64,000 nt of DNA from Oscillospiraceae bacterium (lineage in GTDB: Bacteria; Bacillota; Clostridia; Oscillospirales; CAG-272). Under the pieces are notes generated by a model, which saw only the letters and a list, made by a program, of their open reading frames with translations, ran no database searches and was not told the DNA's origin. Each line of letters starts with the position of its first letter. Positions within the stretch are counted from its first letter, which is position 1. Position numbers and translations under genes: made by a program. Where the stretch lies: assembly GCA_015064185.1 (NCBI GenBank), contig SVSS01000008.1, forward strand, positions 1 through 64,000. Direction: 5' to 3'. Shown here piece by piece: positions 34,364-44,028 of the stretch.

Positions 34364-35206
34364 TCACTTCGCTTTGCGCTGCTGGTATGCTGCCTCACAA
34401 AGCAGAACCGCGGCAGCCGTAGACACATTAAAGGAATTGACCTTTCCGTACATGGGAATGGAAACCACAAAATCGCTTCTTTTACGCACCAGCTCCGAAA
34501 CCCCACTTCCCTCGCTGCCAAGCACGATCGCAGCAGGCACATTCATATCCGTTTCGCGGAAATCACTGCCGCCAGCCTCGGCCGCAAAGACCCAGACACC
34601 CGCCTTTTTGAGTGATTCTACGGTAGCAGCGATATTGGTCACCTTTGCAATAGCAAGATGCTCGATTGCCCCGGCAGAAGCCTTTGTCACAACAGGCGTA
34701 AGCCCTGCGGCATGGCGCTTGGGGATAATCAGACCGTGCGCACCGCACCCCTCGGCACAGCGAATGACCGCGCCGAGATTATAAGGATCCGCAATGCCGT
34801 CCGCAATCACGATCAAGGGCTTTTCGCCGCGCTCGGCGGCAATTTCAAGGATATCCTCTACCGTGCAGTATTCCTTTTCTGCCGCCATGGCAATAATGCC
34901 CTGATGCGGCACGTACCCTGCAAGGCTATCCATTTTACGTCGCTCGGTTTCAACCACGGGAATACCGCGTGCGATCGCCTCGCCAACCAGGGGCACCAAT
35001 GCCCCCTCGCGCTCACCGCTTTGCACCAACAGCTTATCAATGGGTCTGCCTGATTTGAGCAGCTCTCGCACAGCGTTTCTGCCGATCACGGCGCCGTTGC
35101 CTACCTGCTCCGCTTCGGGGCGGCGGTCACGCGCAGGGCGGTCCTTTCCCCCATTGCCGCGTTTAATATTTCTTCCTTTTTCGCGATCGTAATCCCTTTG
35201 TTGCAT
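34364..35206 (-). CDS. rlmB: 23S rRNA (guanosine(2251)-2'-O)-methyltransferase RlmB (TrmH family)
   Basis: 280 residues. Charged N-terminal extension (about 1-35), substrate-binding domain (NAVRELLKSGRPIDKLLVQ), then the SpoU knot domain with NLGAVIRCAEGCGAHGLI, IVLGSEGSGVSELV and SIPMYGKVNSFNVSTAAAV. Good aaggag site. The SAM-dependent enzyme methylates G2251 in the peptidyl-transferase loop of 23S rRNA. Same strand as the P-ATPase-like gene downstream (45 nt). A TrmH-type tRNA specificity is possible but less likely. Confidence 0.9.
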   Translation of the reverse strand: MQQRDYDREKGRNIKRGNGGKDRPARDRRPEAEQVGNGAVIGRNAVRELLKSGRPIDKLLVQSGEREGALVPLVGEAIARGIPVVETERRKMDSLAGYVPHQGIIAMAAEKEYCTVEDILEIAAERGEKPLIVIADGIADPYNLGAVIRCAEGCGAHGLIIPKRHAAGLTPVVTKASAGAIEHLAIAKVTNIAATVESLKKAGVWVFAAEAGGSDFRETDMNVPAAIVLGSEGSGVSELVRKRSDFVVSIPMYGKVNSFNVSTAAAVLLCEAAYQQRKAK

Positions 35207-35253
35207 AACCTCTCCTTAATGGCTTTACGCACGTAATAATAACTTGATATTTT

Positions 35254-35282
35254 ATTTTAACATAAAAAAAGGGTTTTGTACA
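35254..35282 (-). promoter_or_regulatory. rlmB promoter
   Basis: Minus strand TGTACA (complement of 35277-35282), 17-bp spacer, TAAAAT (complement of 35254-35259). Confidence 0.5.
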
Positions 35283-35380
35283 GTATTTTTTAAAATTTTC
35301 GCCCCATACCGCGCACATTCTCCATGCATGGAAGAAAGCCTTATTGCACACACTACCAAAAAAGCCAAAGGAGAGCAGGT

Positions 35381-36664
35381 ATGAGTAAACCACTGATCAA
35401 AAAAATAACGGCGCGCCAGATCCTTGATTCGCGTGGCAATCCCACCGTAGAGGCAACGGTTGTGCTTGCCGACGATATCGTGGGCATGGCAAGCGCACCC
35501 TCGGGCGCTTCTACGGGTAGCTTTGAGGCGCACGAGCGCCGTGACGGCAATGCCGCACGGTACGGCGGCAAGGGTGTTTCAGGGGCGGTCAATGCGGTAA
35601 ACAAGCAGATCGCCGCTGCACTGCAAGGGGCAAACGCCGCCGAGCAAAACGAGATAGACCGCATCCTTATTGACCTTGACGGTACAACAAACAAGCACAA
35701 GCTCGGGGCGAACGCCATGCTTGCCGTATCGCTTGCCGTGGCACGCGCCGCAGCCTGCTGGTACCGTATGCCGCTATACCGCTATCTCGGCGGCACCAAC
35801 GCACGCACCTTGCCTGTGCCAATGATGAACATTTTAAACGGGGGCGCGCACGCCGCCAACAACGTGGATATTCAGGAATTCATGATCCTGCCCATCGGCG
35901 CACCGAGCTTTGCCGAAGCGCTGCGTTGGGGTAGCGAGGTTTACCACAAGCTTGGAGAGCTTTTAAAAAAGCGCGGTCTTTCGACCACGGTAGGTGACGA
36001 GGGCGGATTTGCACCAAATCTTGAAAACGATGAAGCGGCATTGGAGCTTTTGAGCGAAGCGATCCTTGCCGCAGGATACGATGATCAGAAAATCAAAATT
36101 GCGCTTGACGCAGCCGCAAGTGAATGGCAAAGCGAGGGCGGCGCTTATTTGCAGCCCAAGCGAAACCGCCGTCTTAGCACCGAGGAGTTGATCGATGAAT
36201 GGTGCCGTTTTTGTGACCGTTACCCCATCATTTCGATTGAAGACGGGCTTGGCGAGGAGGATTTTGCGGGCACCGCCGAGCTGACAAAACGCATTGGCGA
36301 GCGCGTGATGCTGGTGGGGGATGACCTTTTTGTAACCAACGAAAGCCGCCTTTTGCGCGGCATTGGTGCGCGCGCCGGTAACAGCATCCTCATCAAGCCC
36401 AATCAGATCGGAACACTAAGCGAAACGCTAAAGGTCATTCGCACAGGCGGCGCGGCAGGCTACCGCCACATTCTCTCGCATCGTTCGGGAGAGACCGAGG
36501 ATACCACCATTGCCGATATTGCCGTCGCAACCAATGCCCCTTTTATCAAATCGGGCGCACCCGCACGCTCGGAGCGCGTGGCAAAATACAACCGCCTGTT
36601 GCGCATCGAGAGCGCACTCGGATGTGATTGCTACGCAGGGCTAAAGCTGCAAAAAACGCTATAA
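35381..36664 (+). CDS. eno: enolase
   Basis: 427 residues from the ATG with aaggaga upstream (an upstream in-frame Met at 35324 has none). Converts 2-phosphoglycerate to phosphoenolpyruvate in glycolysis. Motifs: [39 protein letters not shown], then [40 protein letters not shown] and SHRSGETED. All metal ligands and the catalytic Glu/Lys/His are present. Monocistronic, convergent with nrdR. Confidence 0.97.
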   Translation: MSKPLIKKITARQILDSRGNPTVEATVVLADDIVGMASAPSGASTGSFEAHERRDGNAARYGGKGVSGAVNAVNKQIAAALQGANAAEQNEIDRILIDLDGTTNKHKLGANAMLAVSLAVARAAACWYRMPLYRYLGGTNARTLPVPMMNILNGGAHAANNVDIQEFMILPIGAPSFAEALRWGSEVYHKLGELLKKRGLSTTVGDEGGFAPNLENDEAALELLSEAILAAGYDDQKIKIALDAAASEWQSEGGAYLQPKRNRRLSTEELIDEWCRFCDRYPIISIEDGLGEEDFAGTAELTKRIGERVMLVGDDLFVTNESRLLRGIGARAGNSILIKPNQIGTLSETLKVIRTGGAAGYRHILSHRSGETEDTTIADIAVATNAPFIKSGAPARSERVAKYNRLLRIESALGCDCYAGLKLQKTL

Positions 36665-36680
36665 CGGGTGCAATTTTATA

Positions 36681-36712
36681 AAAAAACGGCGTGCCGCGGC
36701 ACGCCGTTTTTT
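36681..36712 (+). terminator. bidirectional terminator between eno and nrdR
   Basis: aaaaaacggcgtgcc / ggcacgccgtttttt: perfect palindrome with A- and T-runs. Confidence 0.9.
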
Positions 36713-36716
36713 GCTG

Positions 36717-37163
36717 TTATTTTTGTTCTTTGAGCTCGCGCAGCTCCGCAAGAAAGGTATCAAGATCTTTAAATTCGCGATACACCGAGGCAAAGCGCAC
36801 ATAGGCAACATCGTCACGCTCCTTAAGCTTGCGCATAATCATTTCGCCAAGCTGATGCGATGCGATCTCCTGTACCAGGGAATTTTGAAGCTCCGCCTCA
36901 ATTTCAGCGGCGATCTCCTCTCCCTTTACAGGTCTTTTTTGGCATGCCTTCATAATACCCGACAGCATTTTAGAGCGATCAAACAGCTCCTTACTACCAT
37001 CCTTTTTCACCACCAGGATCTGCATGGACTCAATGACCTCAAAGGTAGTAAAGCGCTTTTGGCAGGCAAGGCATTCACGACGGCGGCGAATGCTGTTCCC
37101 CTCCTCAATGGGACGGGAATCGATCACTTTGCTATCCTGGTAACCGCAATTGGGACACTTCAT
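36717..37163 (-). CDS. nrdR: transcriptional repressor NrdR
   Basis: 148 residues from the ATG (an in-frame TTG 6 nt upstream is possible). N-terminal zinc ribbon C3/C6 (MKCPNCGYQDSKVIDSR) with C-x2-C near 31-34 (RRRECLACQKRF), followed by an ATP-cone (VVKKDGSKELFDRSKM). NrdR binds ATP/dATP and represses ribonucleotide reductase genes. No nrd gene is in the window. Confidence 0.96.
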   Translation of the reverse strand: MKCPNCGYQDSKVIDSRPIEEGNSIRRRRECLACQKRFTTFEVIESMQILVVKKDGSKELFDRSKMLSGIMKACQKRPVKGEEIAAEIEAELQNSLVQEIASHQLGEMIMRKLKERDDVAYVRFASVYREFKDLDTFLAELRELKEQK

Positions 37164-37212
37164 TTGCAATTTCGCGCGAAAACGCGCACCTTTCTACGTG
37201 ATAATTATATGC

Positions 37213-37241
37213 AGTATATCATAAATTCCAAAATTTGTAAA
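37213..37241 (-). promoter_or_regulatory. nrdR promoter
   Basis: Minus strand TTTACA (complement of 37236-37241), 17-bp spacer, TATACT (complement of 37213-37218). A small gcgcg hairpin follows in the 5' UTR. Confidence 0.7.
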
Positions 37242-37312
37242 TAGAAAACGCGAAAAAACTCGCAAAAAGCCTTATCATACAAGGGTAAAGGAGGGTTTTC
37301 TGCCGTAATTTG

Positions 37313-39550
37313 TCAAGGCTCTCGCACGAGCGCCTCAATGCACTGCACCGCTTCCTCGGGCGAAAGGCGATCTGTGGCATACGCACTGCGAAGCAGCGCA
37401 GGGGGCAGGAGCGCATCAAATTTATCAAAGACAGGCATTTCAGACGGAAAGACAAGCGCCTGTGCCTGCACGCCCCTTTGCGCGATATCTGCCAGCTGCT
37501 CTAGAAATCGCCTGCCGTCACCCTCAAGATGGAATTTCAAATAGCAGCAGCCATCGTATTCAATGCCGGAAACACCAAGCTCGCGTGCATTTGCCGTAAG
37601 GATACGGCGCAATGTACGAAAGCCGCGCGTGCCAAGCCACGGAAACAGACACCAGGAGCTGCCGCCAAGATGAATCAGTGAGCGCTCACAGATCCCCGTG
37701 TTGCGCGCAAGATGCCGTGCTACGGCAAGGCGATGCGCGGCGTTTTCCTTTAAATACGGATATACGGTATCCTCACGGAGAACCTCTCTCATGCGGCGAA
37801 GGATCTTGGTGTGTATCTCACCCGCATCCCCAGGCCAAGAAACCTCCATCTTACCCGCAATGGGATGCACGTAGAGGAGCTTTCGCTGTATATCCAGCTC
37901 ATCGACCTCCCACACACGCCCGCCAAGTGCAAAGCGATCGCCAACGGGTGGCGGCGTGGTAATGGTACCGATCTCCTCGGCAGTGCCGTTTTCTCCCGTA
38001 GCACGAACCGTAAAATCCTCACTGTCCTTAAACACCGCGTAAAACTGAAAGCTTCGCAGCAGCTTTTCCCCCGCAAGCCCCACAATAAGCCCCTTCTCCT
38101 CGGTCAGCTCCAAATAATCGCGATTGACCATATCTACCAAAAGCGTGCGGTAATCCTCCTTTGAAACGTGAACAAAGGGGGGCAGTGCCAAGATTTGCTC
38201 CGCAAGCCTTTTGGGCGTTTGCTCACCGCTTGCCGCCAAAAGGCTTAAGGTTTGATGAAACAAGAGGCTCATGGGCATTTTCTTTTCGCGTGGGGGCTCG
38301 ATAAAGCGTTCCTCAAGATAAAGCTGAATAATGGCAATGGCGCGGAGCAGACTCCACGGCAAAAGCTGTGGCAAGGGGGTGTTGGGCAGAGGGTCCTCCT
38401 CGCGAAACACCATCATCATCTCAGGCGGTGCGCCGCGCCTGCCCGAGCGCCCAAGGCGCTGTAAAAAGCTGGATACCGATGTCGGCGCATCACTTTGCAG
38501 CACACGCTCAAGGCGTCCGATATCAATGCCAAGCTCCATGGTTACCGTTGCACAGGTAACGGCGCGCTCCTCATCGCTTTTCATTTTCAGCTCGGCATCC
38601 TCGCGCAGTGCCGCGGAAAGATTGCCGTGATGAATGAGAAAAATATCGGGATCATGGCGGTGCGCGGCGATCTGGCGGAATGTGGCGGTCAGATACTCCG
38701 TTTCCTCACGGGAATTGGAAAAGACGAGTGCCTTTTTATCCTTCACACAGTCGTACATATACTCGTATCCAACGTCAACACCGCCGCTTTTTTCGCCCGT
38801 TACAGTCTCTTTGTCGTCCTGCTGCGCTGCATTGTCATTGGCAAAGAAAAAGTGCTCAAGCCCAAGCCGCCAACGCAGCCCCGTTGTGGGTGTCTGTGGT
38901 ACGTCACACGGCACGTTGCTATCCCCTACCAGCCACTTGGCGGCTAAGGCAGGGTCGCCAATGGTAGCCGAAAGGCCCACGCGGCGCGGCTGCTTGCCGA
39001 TCAGCCGTGCAATGCGCGACAGCTGGCACTGGATCTGATTACCGCGGTCGCTGCCCGTTAAGGTGTGCACCTCATCGATCACCACAAAGCGCAGATCCCC
39101 AAACAGCCGCGGAATATCGTTGGAACGGTTGATCAGCATACTTTCGAGGGACTCGGGCGTGATCTGCAAAATGCCCGCGGGCGTATCCAGCAGCCTCTTT
39201 TTTCTTGACGCCGCAACATCGCCGTGCCAGTGCGTAACGGGAATACCGCTTTCAAGAAGCAGCTCCTCCATGCGGCCGAATTGGTCGTTGATCAGGCTTT
39301 TCAGGGGTGCGATATACAGTACCCCAATACTGCTTGAAGGGCGCTCACAAAGCAAGGATAGAATCGGGAAGAACGCCGCCTCGGTCTTACCGCTGGCGGT
39401 GGTGGAGGTCAGCAAAAGATGGTGATCGGTATCAAATATCGTTTGTGCCGCCGCCACCTGCACGTCACGCAGGCTCTCCCAAGAATGGGAAAATATATAT
39501 TCTCGAATAAAGGGCGGAAAGCGCCCGAATATGCGATCTGCTTGCGACAT
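37313..39550 (-). CDS. Lhr/BrxHI-like DEAD/DEAH-box helicase
   Basis: 745-residue superfamily-2 helicase, third gene of the TerB-ATPase-helicase operon. Walker A TASGKTEA (51-58), DEVH (159-162), LSATIGDP, VFSNSREETEYL, and motif VI QRLGRSGRRG. A C-terminal Lhr-type region follows (ALGGRVWEVDELDIQRKLLYV). Lhr-like helicases in BREX type 2 (BrxHI) have this plan. Likely ATP-dependent DNA or RNA:DNA unwinding as part of a defence or DNA-processing complex with its two neighbours. Confidence 0.88.
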   Translation of the reverse strand: MSQADRIFGRFPPFIREYIFSHSWESLRDVQVAAAQTIFDTDHHLLLTSTTASGKTEAAFFPILSLLCERPSSSIGVLYIAPLKSLINDQFGRMEELLLESGIPVTHWHGDVAASRKKRLLDTPAGILQITPESLESMLINRSNDIPRLFGDLRFVVIDEVHTLTGSDRGNQIQCQLSRIARLIGKQPRRVGLSATIGDPALAAKWLVGDSNVPCDVPQTPTTGLRWRLGLEHFFFANDNAAQQDDKETVTGEKSGGVDVGYEYMYDCVKDKKALVFSNSREETEYLTATFRQIAAHRHDPDIFLIHHGNLSAALREDAELKMKSDEERAVTCATVTMELGIDIGRLERVLQSDAPTSVSSFLQRLGRSGRRGAPPEMMMVFREEDPLPNTPLPQLLPWSLLRAIAIIQLYLEERFIEPPREKKMPMSLLFHQTLSLLAASGEQTPKRLAEQILALPPFVHVSKEDYRTLLVDMVNRDYLELTEEKGLIVGLAGEKLLRSFQFYAVFKDSEDFTVRATGENGTAEEIGTITTPPPVGDRFALGGRVWEVDELDIQRKLLYVHPIAGKMEVSWPGDAGEIHTKILRRMREVLREDTVYPYLKENAAHRLAVARHLARNTGICERSLIHLGGSSWCLFPWLGTRGFRTLRRILTANARELGVSGIEYDGCCYLKFHLEGDGRRFLEQLADIAQRGVQAQALVFPSEMPVFDKFDALLPPALLRSAYATDRLSPEEAVQCIEALVREP

Positions 39551-39560
39551 AGCTCACCTC

Positions 39561-40934
39561 TTACAAAAGAATATCGGTAGGCTCAGCAACGGTTCTTTGC
39601 GCGGCATTTGCACCGTTTTTCGACTCCGTTCGCGCACTTTCCTGCTCGCCCTGTGGTGCAGCGGGACCCGTGACACGCTCCAAGATAGTGGCAAAGTCTA
39701 TCTCGGGATTTTGCATCAGGATATTCAAAACGGTCATATAGTCGCGTAGGATCTCACGCGGTGTCATAAGGCTTTCCGCACCTGCGCGGGAAAGGCACAC
39801 CTCAAGAAAGCGGATGCGATCGGCATCGCTGATACGCGGCTCCTGCCCATAGCACTGCGTGTAAAGCGCCGTAACGCGCACGATAAGCGCATAAAGCTCA
39901 TCATCCGAAAGTCGGCGCAAGCGAATGACAGGACCGATGAGATTTCTGAATTCCGCATCAAAAAAGCGGCTGTCACAAAGTCGGCTGCGCAGAGCCTCGT
40001 AGCTGAAAAGACCGCGACGGGGGTCCTCTAAAAACTGCGGTGTGCCACCCAGCACCAGCAAAAGCCCCTCTGCCTTGCCCTGCAGGGCGTCGTTGAACAT
40101 AGACAGGATCTTTTCATAGTTGTTTTCACGGCTGACGCGATGCACGATCTTATAAAGGTTAACGCACTCATCGATAAAGACAACAAAGCCTCGGTAGCCG
40201 ATCTTTCTTGCCAGCACGGCAAAAAGCTTGATAAAATCATACCAATTTTCATCGTTTACGATCTCGGACACGTCAATGCCAAGGGCTCTCCTTGCCTCGG
40301 TTTTCGAGGAAAATTCACCGCGCAGCCAGCAAAGGCAGGCCGACATTTTATCATCGTCACCTGCACAATACGCACGGTAGTATGCCGTGATCACACGCGC
40401 AAAATCAAAGCCGCCTACCATAAATTCCACATCACGCAGTGTTTCGGCAATGCGCGCTTGCAGGAGTCTGCCGTCAGGATCTTCCGTGCCGATCTCTGCT
40501 CTGCAAGCCGAGATCCATCTGGCAATGATCTTGGGCAGTGCGCCGCCATCGGGAGAAGCCTTGGAGGCAAGGTTTTTCATCAGCTCACGGTAGGTGGCAA
40601 CACCCGTGCCGCCTGTGCCGTAAAGGCGGCGCTCGGGAGAAAGATCGGCATCGGCGGTTATAAAATCTCTCTCGATCGCATATCCGCGAACAAGCTGCAT
40701 CAAGAAGCTTTTACCGCTGCCGTACCTGCCGATGAGAAAGCGCATGGCGGCGCCCCCCTCGCTTACGTTTTCAAGATCACCGAGAAAAGCCCCGATCTCA
40801 TCCCTTCTGCCAATGGCAACATAAGGCGCACCCGTGCGCGGCACAACCCCCGCGGCAAGCGAGGCTAACAGCGAGGTTAAAATGCGGCGCGGCACGCGAA
40901 TATCGGCACTTGTATGCTTTGTGTTTTCAATCAT
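39561..40934 (-). CDS. BrxC/BrxD-like ATPase (DUF2791 type)
   Basis: 457-residue P-loop ATPase. Walker A GRYGSGKS (69-76), Walker B GFVVFIDECVNL. The order PRRILTSLLASLAAGVVPRTG, then YVAIGRRDEI is typical of the BREX ATP-binding domain family (BrxD/DUF2791). Its start overlaps the TerB gene stop by 4 nt (ATGA) and the helicase follows after 10 nt, so the three are made together. Probably a DNA-bound remodelling ATPase. No PglX methylase or PglZ gene is nearby. Confidence 0.85.
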   Translation of the reverse strand: MIENTKHTSADIRVPRRILTSLLASLAAGVVPRTGAPYVAIGRRDEIGAFLGDLENVSEGGAAMRFLIGRYGSGKSFLMQLVRGYAIERDFITADADLSPERRLYGTGGTGVATYRELMKNLASKASPDGGALPKIIARWISACRAEIGTEDPDGRLLQARIAETLRDVEFMVGGFDFARVITAYYRAYCAGDDDKMSACLCWLRGEFSSKTEARRALGIDVSEIVNDENWYDFIKLFAVLARKIGYRGFVVFIDECVNLYKIVHRVSRENNYEKILSMFNDALQGKAEGLLLVLGGTPQFLEDPRRGLFSYEALRSRLCDSRFFDAEFRNLIGPVIRLRRLSDDELYALIVRVTALYTQCYGQEPRISDADRIRFLEVCLSRAGAESLMTPREILRDYMTVLNILMQNPEIDFATILERVTGPAAPQGEQESARTESKNGANAAQRTVAEPTDILL

Positions 40935-42769
40935 GGTAAAATACCTTCTTCCTGTAATAATTCACGGTAATCCTCAATAATGGCATAATAACCGCCCATA
41001 TCCTCAAGGATGATATCTCCGATGCTATCCCCTGCTACGGTGTTGATCTTATCGGCAATGGCATCGGGCATGCTGTTCATTTGCGCGGCAAAGGCACGCT
41101 GTGCCAAGGCATCACCACCATCGGCAAGGCGAACAAAGTCTGCCAGCTCACCAAGCATATCGGCAAGGCTTTTTTGCGCATTTTCCCCTGACGTGGGTGC
41201 GACTGTATCGGCGGTAAACGAAGGGGCGGCTTGCGCTTCTCTTACACACTCCGACAAGGAAATATCCTGTAACGGTGCGTGATTTTGCGACAAAGTATCT
41301 CTTTTTTCCTCCGCTTCACCACCCTCAAATGCTTCAATCAATCGCTTGGTGGTCTGCCACGAGGTCGCCTCGATCGCTGCAGCCCGCTCCACTGACAGCA
41401 CGCGCTTTGGAAGCTCATAGCGTTGCTCATATGCGGGCGGCTTTGCCGCCTCTTTCTTTGACTGCGATTTTTTGGGCAGTGCTGTGGCAAGAAACCGATT
41501 GATACGGGCAGAGAGCTCGCTTGAAACGCGGTAGACCGTAAGACGCGATTTGATCCCAAGCACCGCGCGAAGGGCATTTTCCGCATATTTGAGCACGTCG
41601 GTCACGATATACCGAAGCTCGTACGTGTGCGAAAAGGAAACAAAATCCACCTCGATGCGTTTTTTATAAGGGTATGCGCAGATCGCCCCCGAAAAGGCAT
41701 CGCGCGTAACCGTGCTGTGCCCGCCCAAAGAGGCGGCACCACCCCCGCGCTGCTCCTCAAGATATGCCAGCGTTTCCTTAACGGCGCCGCGCATCACAAG
41801 ATCGAAATGCGGTATGGCGTCCCCGCGGTAAAACTTGCTCTTTTTATAATCGTAATTGCTGCAAAAATACAGCACGGCATCAGTCATGGCATCCCCCACC
41901 GATGCCGATACATAGAACTCCCTTAAACGGCAACCCGTAAGCAGCTCGCCGAGCATATCATCAGGTAGCTTTGGCGGTGGCAAACGGTAAAGCAATGAGT
42001 AATCACACAGCCATTCGCGCACGATGGCATCAAGGCGCGGATACTGCCGACGGTAGGAAAGCCACAGGCGGAGCATTGCTTCCTGCCCCTTTTGCGGCGA
42101 AATAGCCTCCCCTAGATTGATAATTTCATACAAGTAGAGCAAAAGGTAAGAATAATCGACCGCAAGCGCTCTACCACAGCGAAAGGAGGTACGCCACCAA
42201 AGATACCAATTCAGCTGTGCTCTGTTCAGCTGGGAATACTGCGGCATATAGGAAAAGAACGGCACAGCCTCGCACTCCCTTCCCTCAAGCGAAAAAAGCC
42301 TGCGCGCGTGTCTGCAAAACTCGGCATAATAGCTATACTCGTTTTTATGGGGATAGATCCGTACTCCGCGCAAGAGCATTCCCTCAGGGGCATAGCTCGC
42401 CTCGGGCTCAGGTCTTTCCTGCTCCTCCTTGGCGTAAGCATCAGATACATATTGCTTTGGCAGGGGCACGTCACTCACCATTACGGCATTGGTTGCGCTC
42501 ATGCGCGTAACAGGCGGCTGCGGCGATTGCTGCGTTTTCGCCCCTTTGGATAAGGATGCGCTCCGATTTTCAGGCACGTCAAGTGCCAAAATTTCAATAT
42601 TGCGGTGCACAGATGTGTTAGTGCTTACGGGAAGCTCCAGCACCGAGATCTCAGCGGGAACAATTTCTCGGGGAGTGGGTGCTTGATACTGTGCACGGCG
42701 GGGCGGTACAAGCGCCGAAATATCCCAAAAATCGACCGCGTTTTCTCTTTTTTTATCATCGTTTCTCAC
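40931..42769 (-). CDS. TerB_N / TerB_C domain protein
   Basis: 612 residues from a GTG start with aaggggg 7 nt upstream (the longer ATG frame from 42826 has no ribosome site). Disordered N-terminus, then TerB_N at about 110-290 (RGVRIYPHKNEYSYYAEFCRHA... short aromatic-rich segments such as PQYSQLNRAQLNWYLWWRT and YLYEIINLGE), and a TerB_C-like region at the end. The middle TerB tellurite-resistance domain is not evident. First gene of the operon with the BrxD-like ATPase and the helicase. Role inferred: adaptor or structural subunit of that complex. Confidence 0.75.
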   Translation of the reverse strand: MRNDDKKRENAVDFWDISALVPPRRAQYQAPTPREIVPAEISVLELPVSTNTSVHRNIEILALDVPENRSASLSKGAKTQQSPQPPVTRMSATNAVMVSDVPLPKQYVSDAYAKEEQERPEPEASYAPEGMLLRGVRIYPHKNEYSYYAEFCRHARRLFSLEGRECEAVPFFSYMPQYSQLNRAQLNWYLWWRTSFRCGRALAVDYSYLLLYLYEIINLGEAISPQKGQEAMLRLWLSYRRQYPRLDAIVREWLCDYSLLYRLPPPKLPDDMLGELLTGCRLREFYVSASVGDAMTDAVLYFCSNYDYKKSKFYRGDAIPHFDLVMRGAVKETLAYLEEQRGGGAASLGGHSTVTRDAFSGAICAYPYKKRIEVDFVSFSHTYELRYIVTDVLKYAENALRAVLGIKSRLTVYRVSSELSARINRFLATALPKKSQSKKEAAKPPAYEQRYELPKRVLSVERAAAIEATSWQTTKRLIEAFEGGEAEEKRDTLSQNHAPLQDISLSECVREAQAAPSFTADTVAPTSGENAQKSLADMLGELADFVRLADGGDALAQRAFAAQMNSMPDAIADKINTVAGDSIGDIILEDMGGYYAIIEDYRELLQEEGILP

Positions 42770-42880
42770 ATCCTCACCCCCTTTTCTGTAATATTTTATT
42801 TTATCATGTAAGAGTTCATATGTCAATACTTTGCCGATTTTGCAACCGTTTTTTTAAGTTGGTAAAATTTACATAGGGGC

Positions 42881-42909
42881 TTGCAATTGCCCCCAAAATC
42901 GGGTATAAT
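42881..42909 (+). promoter_or_regulatory. ribF promoter
   Basis: TTGCAA (42881-42886), 17-bp spacer, TATAAT (42904-42909). The leader is too short for an FMN riboswitch. Confidence 0.75.
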
Positions 42910-42941
42910 AGCATCAATTATAAGATCGTGGAGGTGATACG

Positions 42942-43877
42942 ATGCGCGTGATCCAATTAAAGCACAAGGCCATACCCCTGTCACTCGCAAGTGGGTGCGG
43001 ACTTTGCCTTGGGCATTTTGACGGCGTGCATATCGGTCACCGTGCGCTTGTGAACGAATTGAAGCGCTTAAACGCCGCACGCGAGCAAAAGCTGCCGCTT
43101 GGCGTGCTCTGCTTTACCACTCCCCCAACCGCAACCTTAAATAAATCCCCCACGCCGCAACTTACGACCCTTGAGGAGAAGCTGACACTTATGGGAGAGG
43201 CGGGGCTTGACTTTGCCGTGCTTTACGACTTCCCTGCGATCAAGGACATGTCCCCCATGCAATTTATCGACGATATCCTCATCGGTGAGTGCAACGCAAA
43301 AATGCTGGTGTGCGGATTTAATTACTCCTTTGGCGCACACGGCGCAGGCACACCCGCCGATCTTTTATCACACTTTGGCAGCAAAGGCGACCGTTCTCTT
43401 TCCGTAATGCCACCCGTTACCGATGGGCCTTATACGGTGAGCTCAAGCTTGATCCGCGCCATGCTGCAGGGCGGACACCCCGATGATGCCGCGCGCCTGC
43501 TCGGCCGTCCCTACTCACTTTCGGGCAAGGTAAAGGACGGACGCAGGTTAGGTCGCACCATGGGGCTGCCGACCGCAAACCTTACCTTCCCCGCCGAGGG
43601 TCTTGTACCAATGCACGGTGTATACGCCGTAACCGTAAAAATAGGCAACCGCACCCATACGGGCATTTGTAACATCGGCGTGCGTCCAACGGTAAATAAC
43701 GGCAAGGATGTAAACTGCGAAACCTTTATTTTTGATTTTAAGGGTGACCTTTACGGCAAGGATCTTGAGGTGTTCTTTTTGCGCTTCCTGCGTGAGGAGC
43801 AAAAATTTGAGGATCTTGCCGCGCTGGAAGCGCAAATTCGATGCGATATCGAACGCGCAAAAAAGTATTTTGTGTAA
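42942..43877 (+). CDS. ribF: bifunctional riboflavin kinase / FAD synthetase
   Basis: 311 residues. N-terminal FMN adenylyltransferase domain (GHFDGVHIGHRALV; CGFNYSFGAHGAGTP; SSSLIRAMLQGG) and C-terminal flavokinase (GRRLGRTMGLPTANLTFP; GICNIGVRPTVN; FLRFLREEQKF). Converts riboflavin to FMN and FAD. Ribosome site ggaggtga. Full length. Monocistronic. Confidence 0.96.
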   Translation: MRVIQLKHKAIPLSLASGCGLCLGHFDGVHIGHRALVNELKRLNAAREQKLPLGVLCFTTPPTATLNKSPTPQLTTLEEKLTLMGEAGLDFAVLYDFPAIKDMSPMQFIDDILIGECNAKMLVCGFNYSFGAHGAGTPADLLSHFGSKGDRSLSVMPPVTDGPYTVSSSLIRAMLQGGHPDDAARLLGRPYSLSGKVKDGRRLGRTMGLPTANLTFPAEGLVPMHGVYAVTVKIGNRTHTGICNIGVRPTVNNGKDVNCETFIFDFKGDLYGKDLEVFFLRFLREEQKFEDLAALEAQIRCDIERAKKYFV

Positions 43878-43895
43878 AAAACACTTTTCAAACAA

Positions 43896-43934
43896 AAACA
43901 CGGCAGAGTTAACTTGCTCTGCCGTGTTTTTTTA
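43896..43934 (+). terminator. ribF terminator
   Basis: aacacggcagag / ctctgccgtgtt stem, 8-nt loop, T-run. Confidence 0.88.
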
Positions 43935-44028
43935 ATTCCAAAATTTAGTGATTATTTTCCAATTTTCGACTTTGTTTTTGCAATTTTGCGTCTGGTAATT
44001 TTGCTTTTTTCAAAATTTTATGCTTGAT

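Noticed and set aside
42840..42940. FMN riboswitch before ribF
   Set aside because: The leader after the promoter is only about 25 nt, too short for the aptamer.
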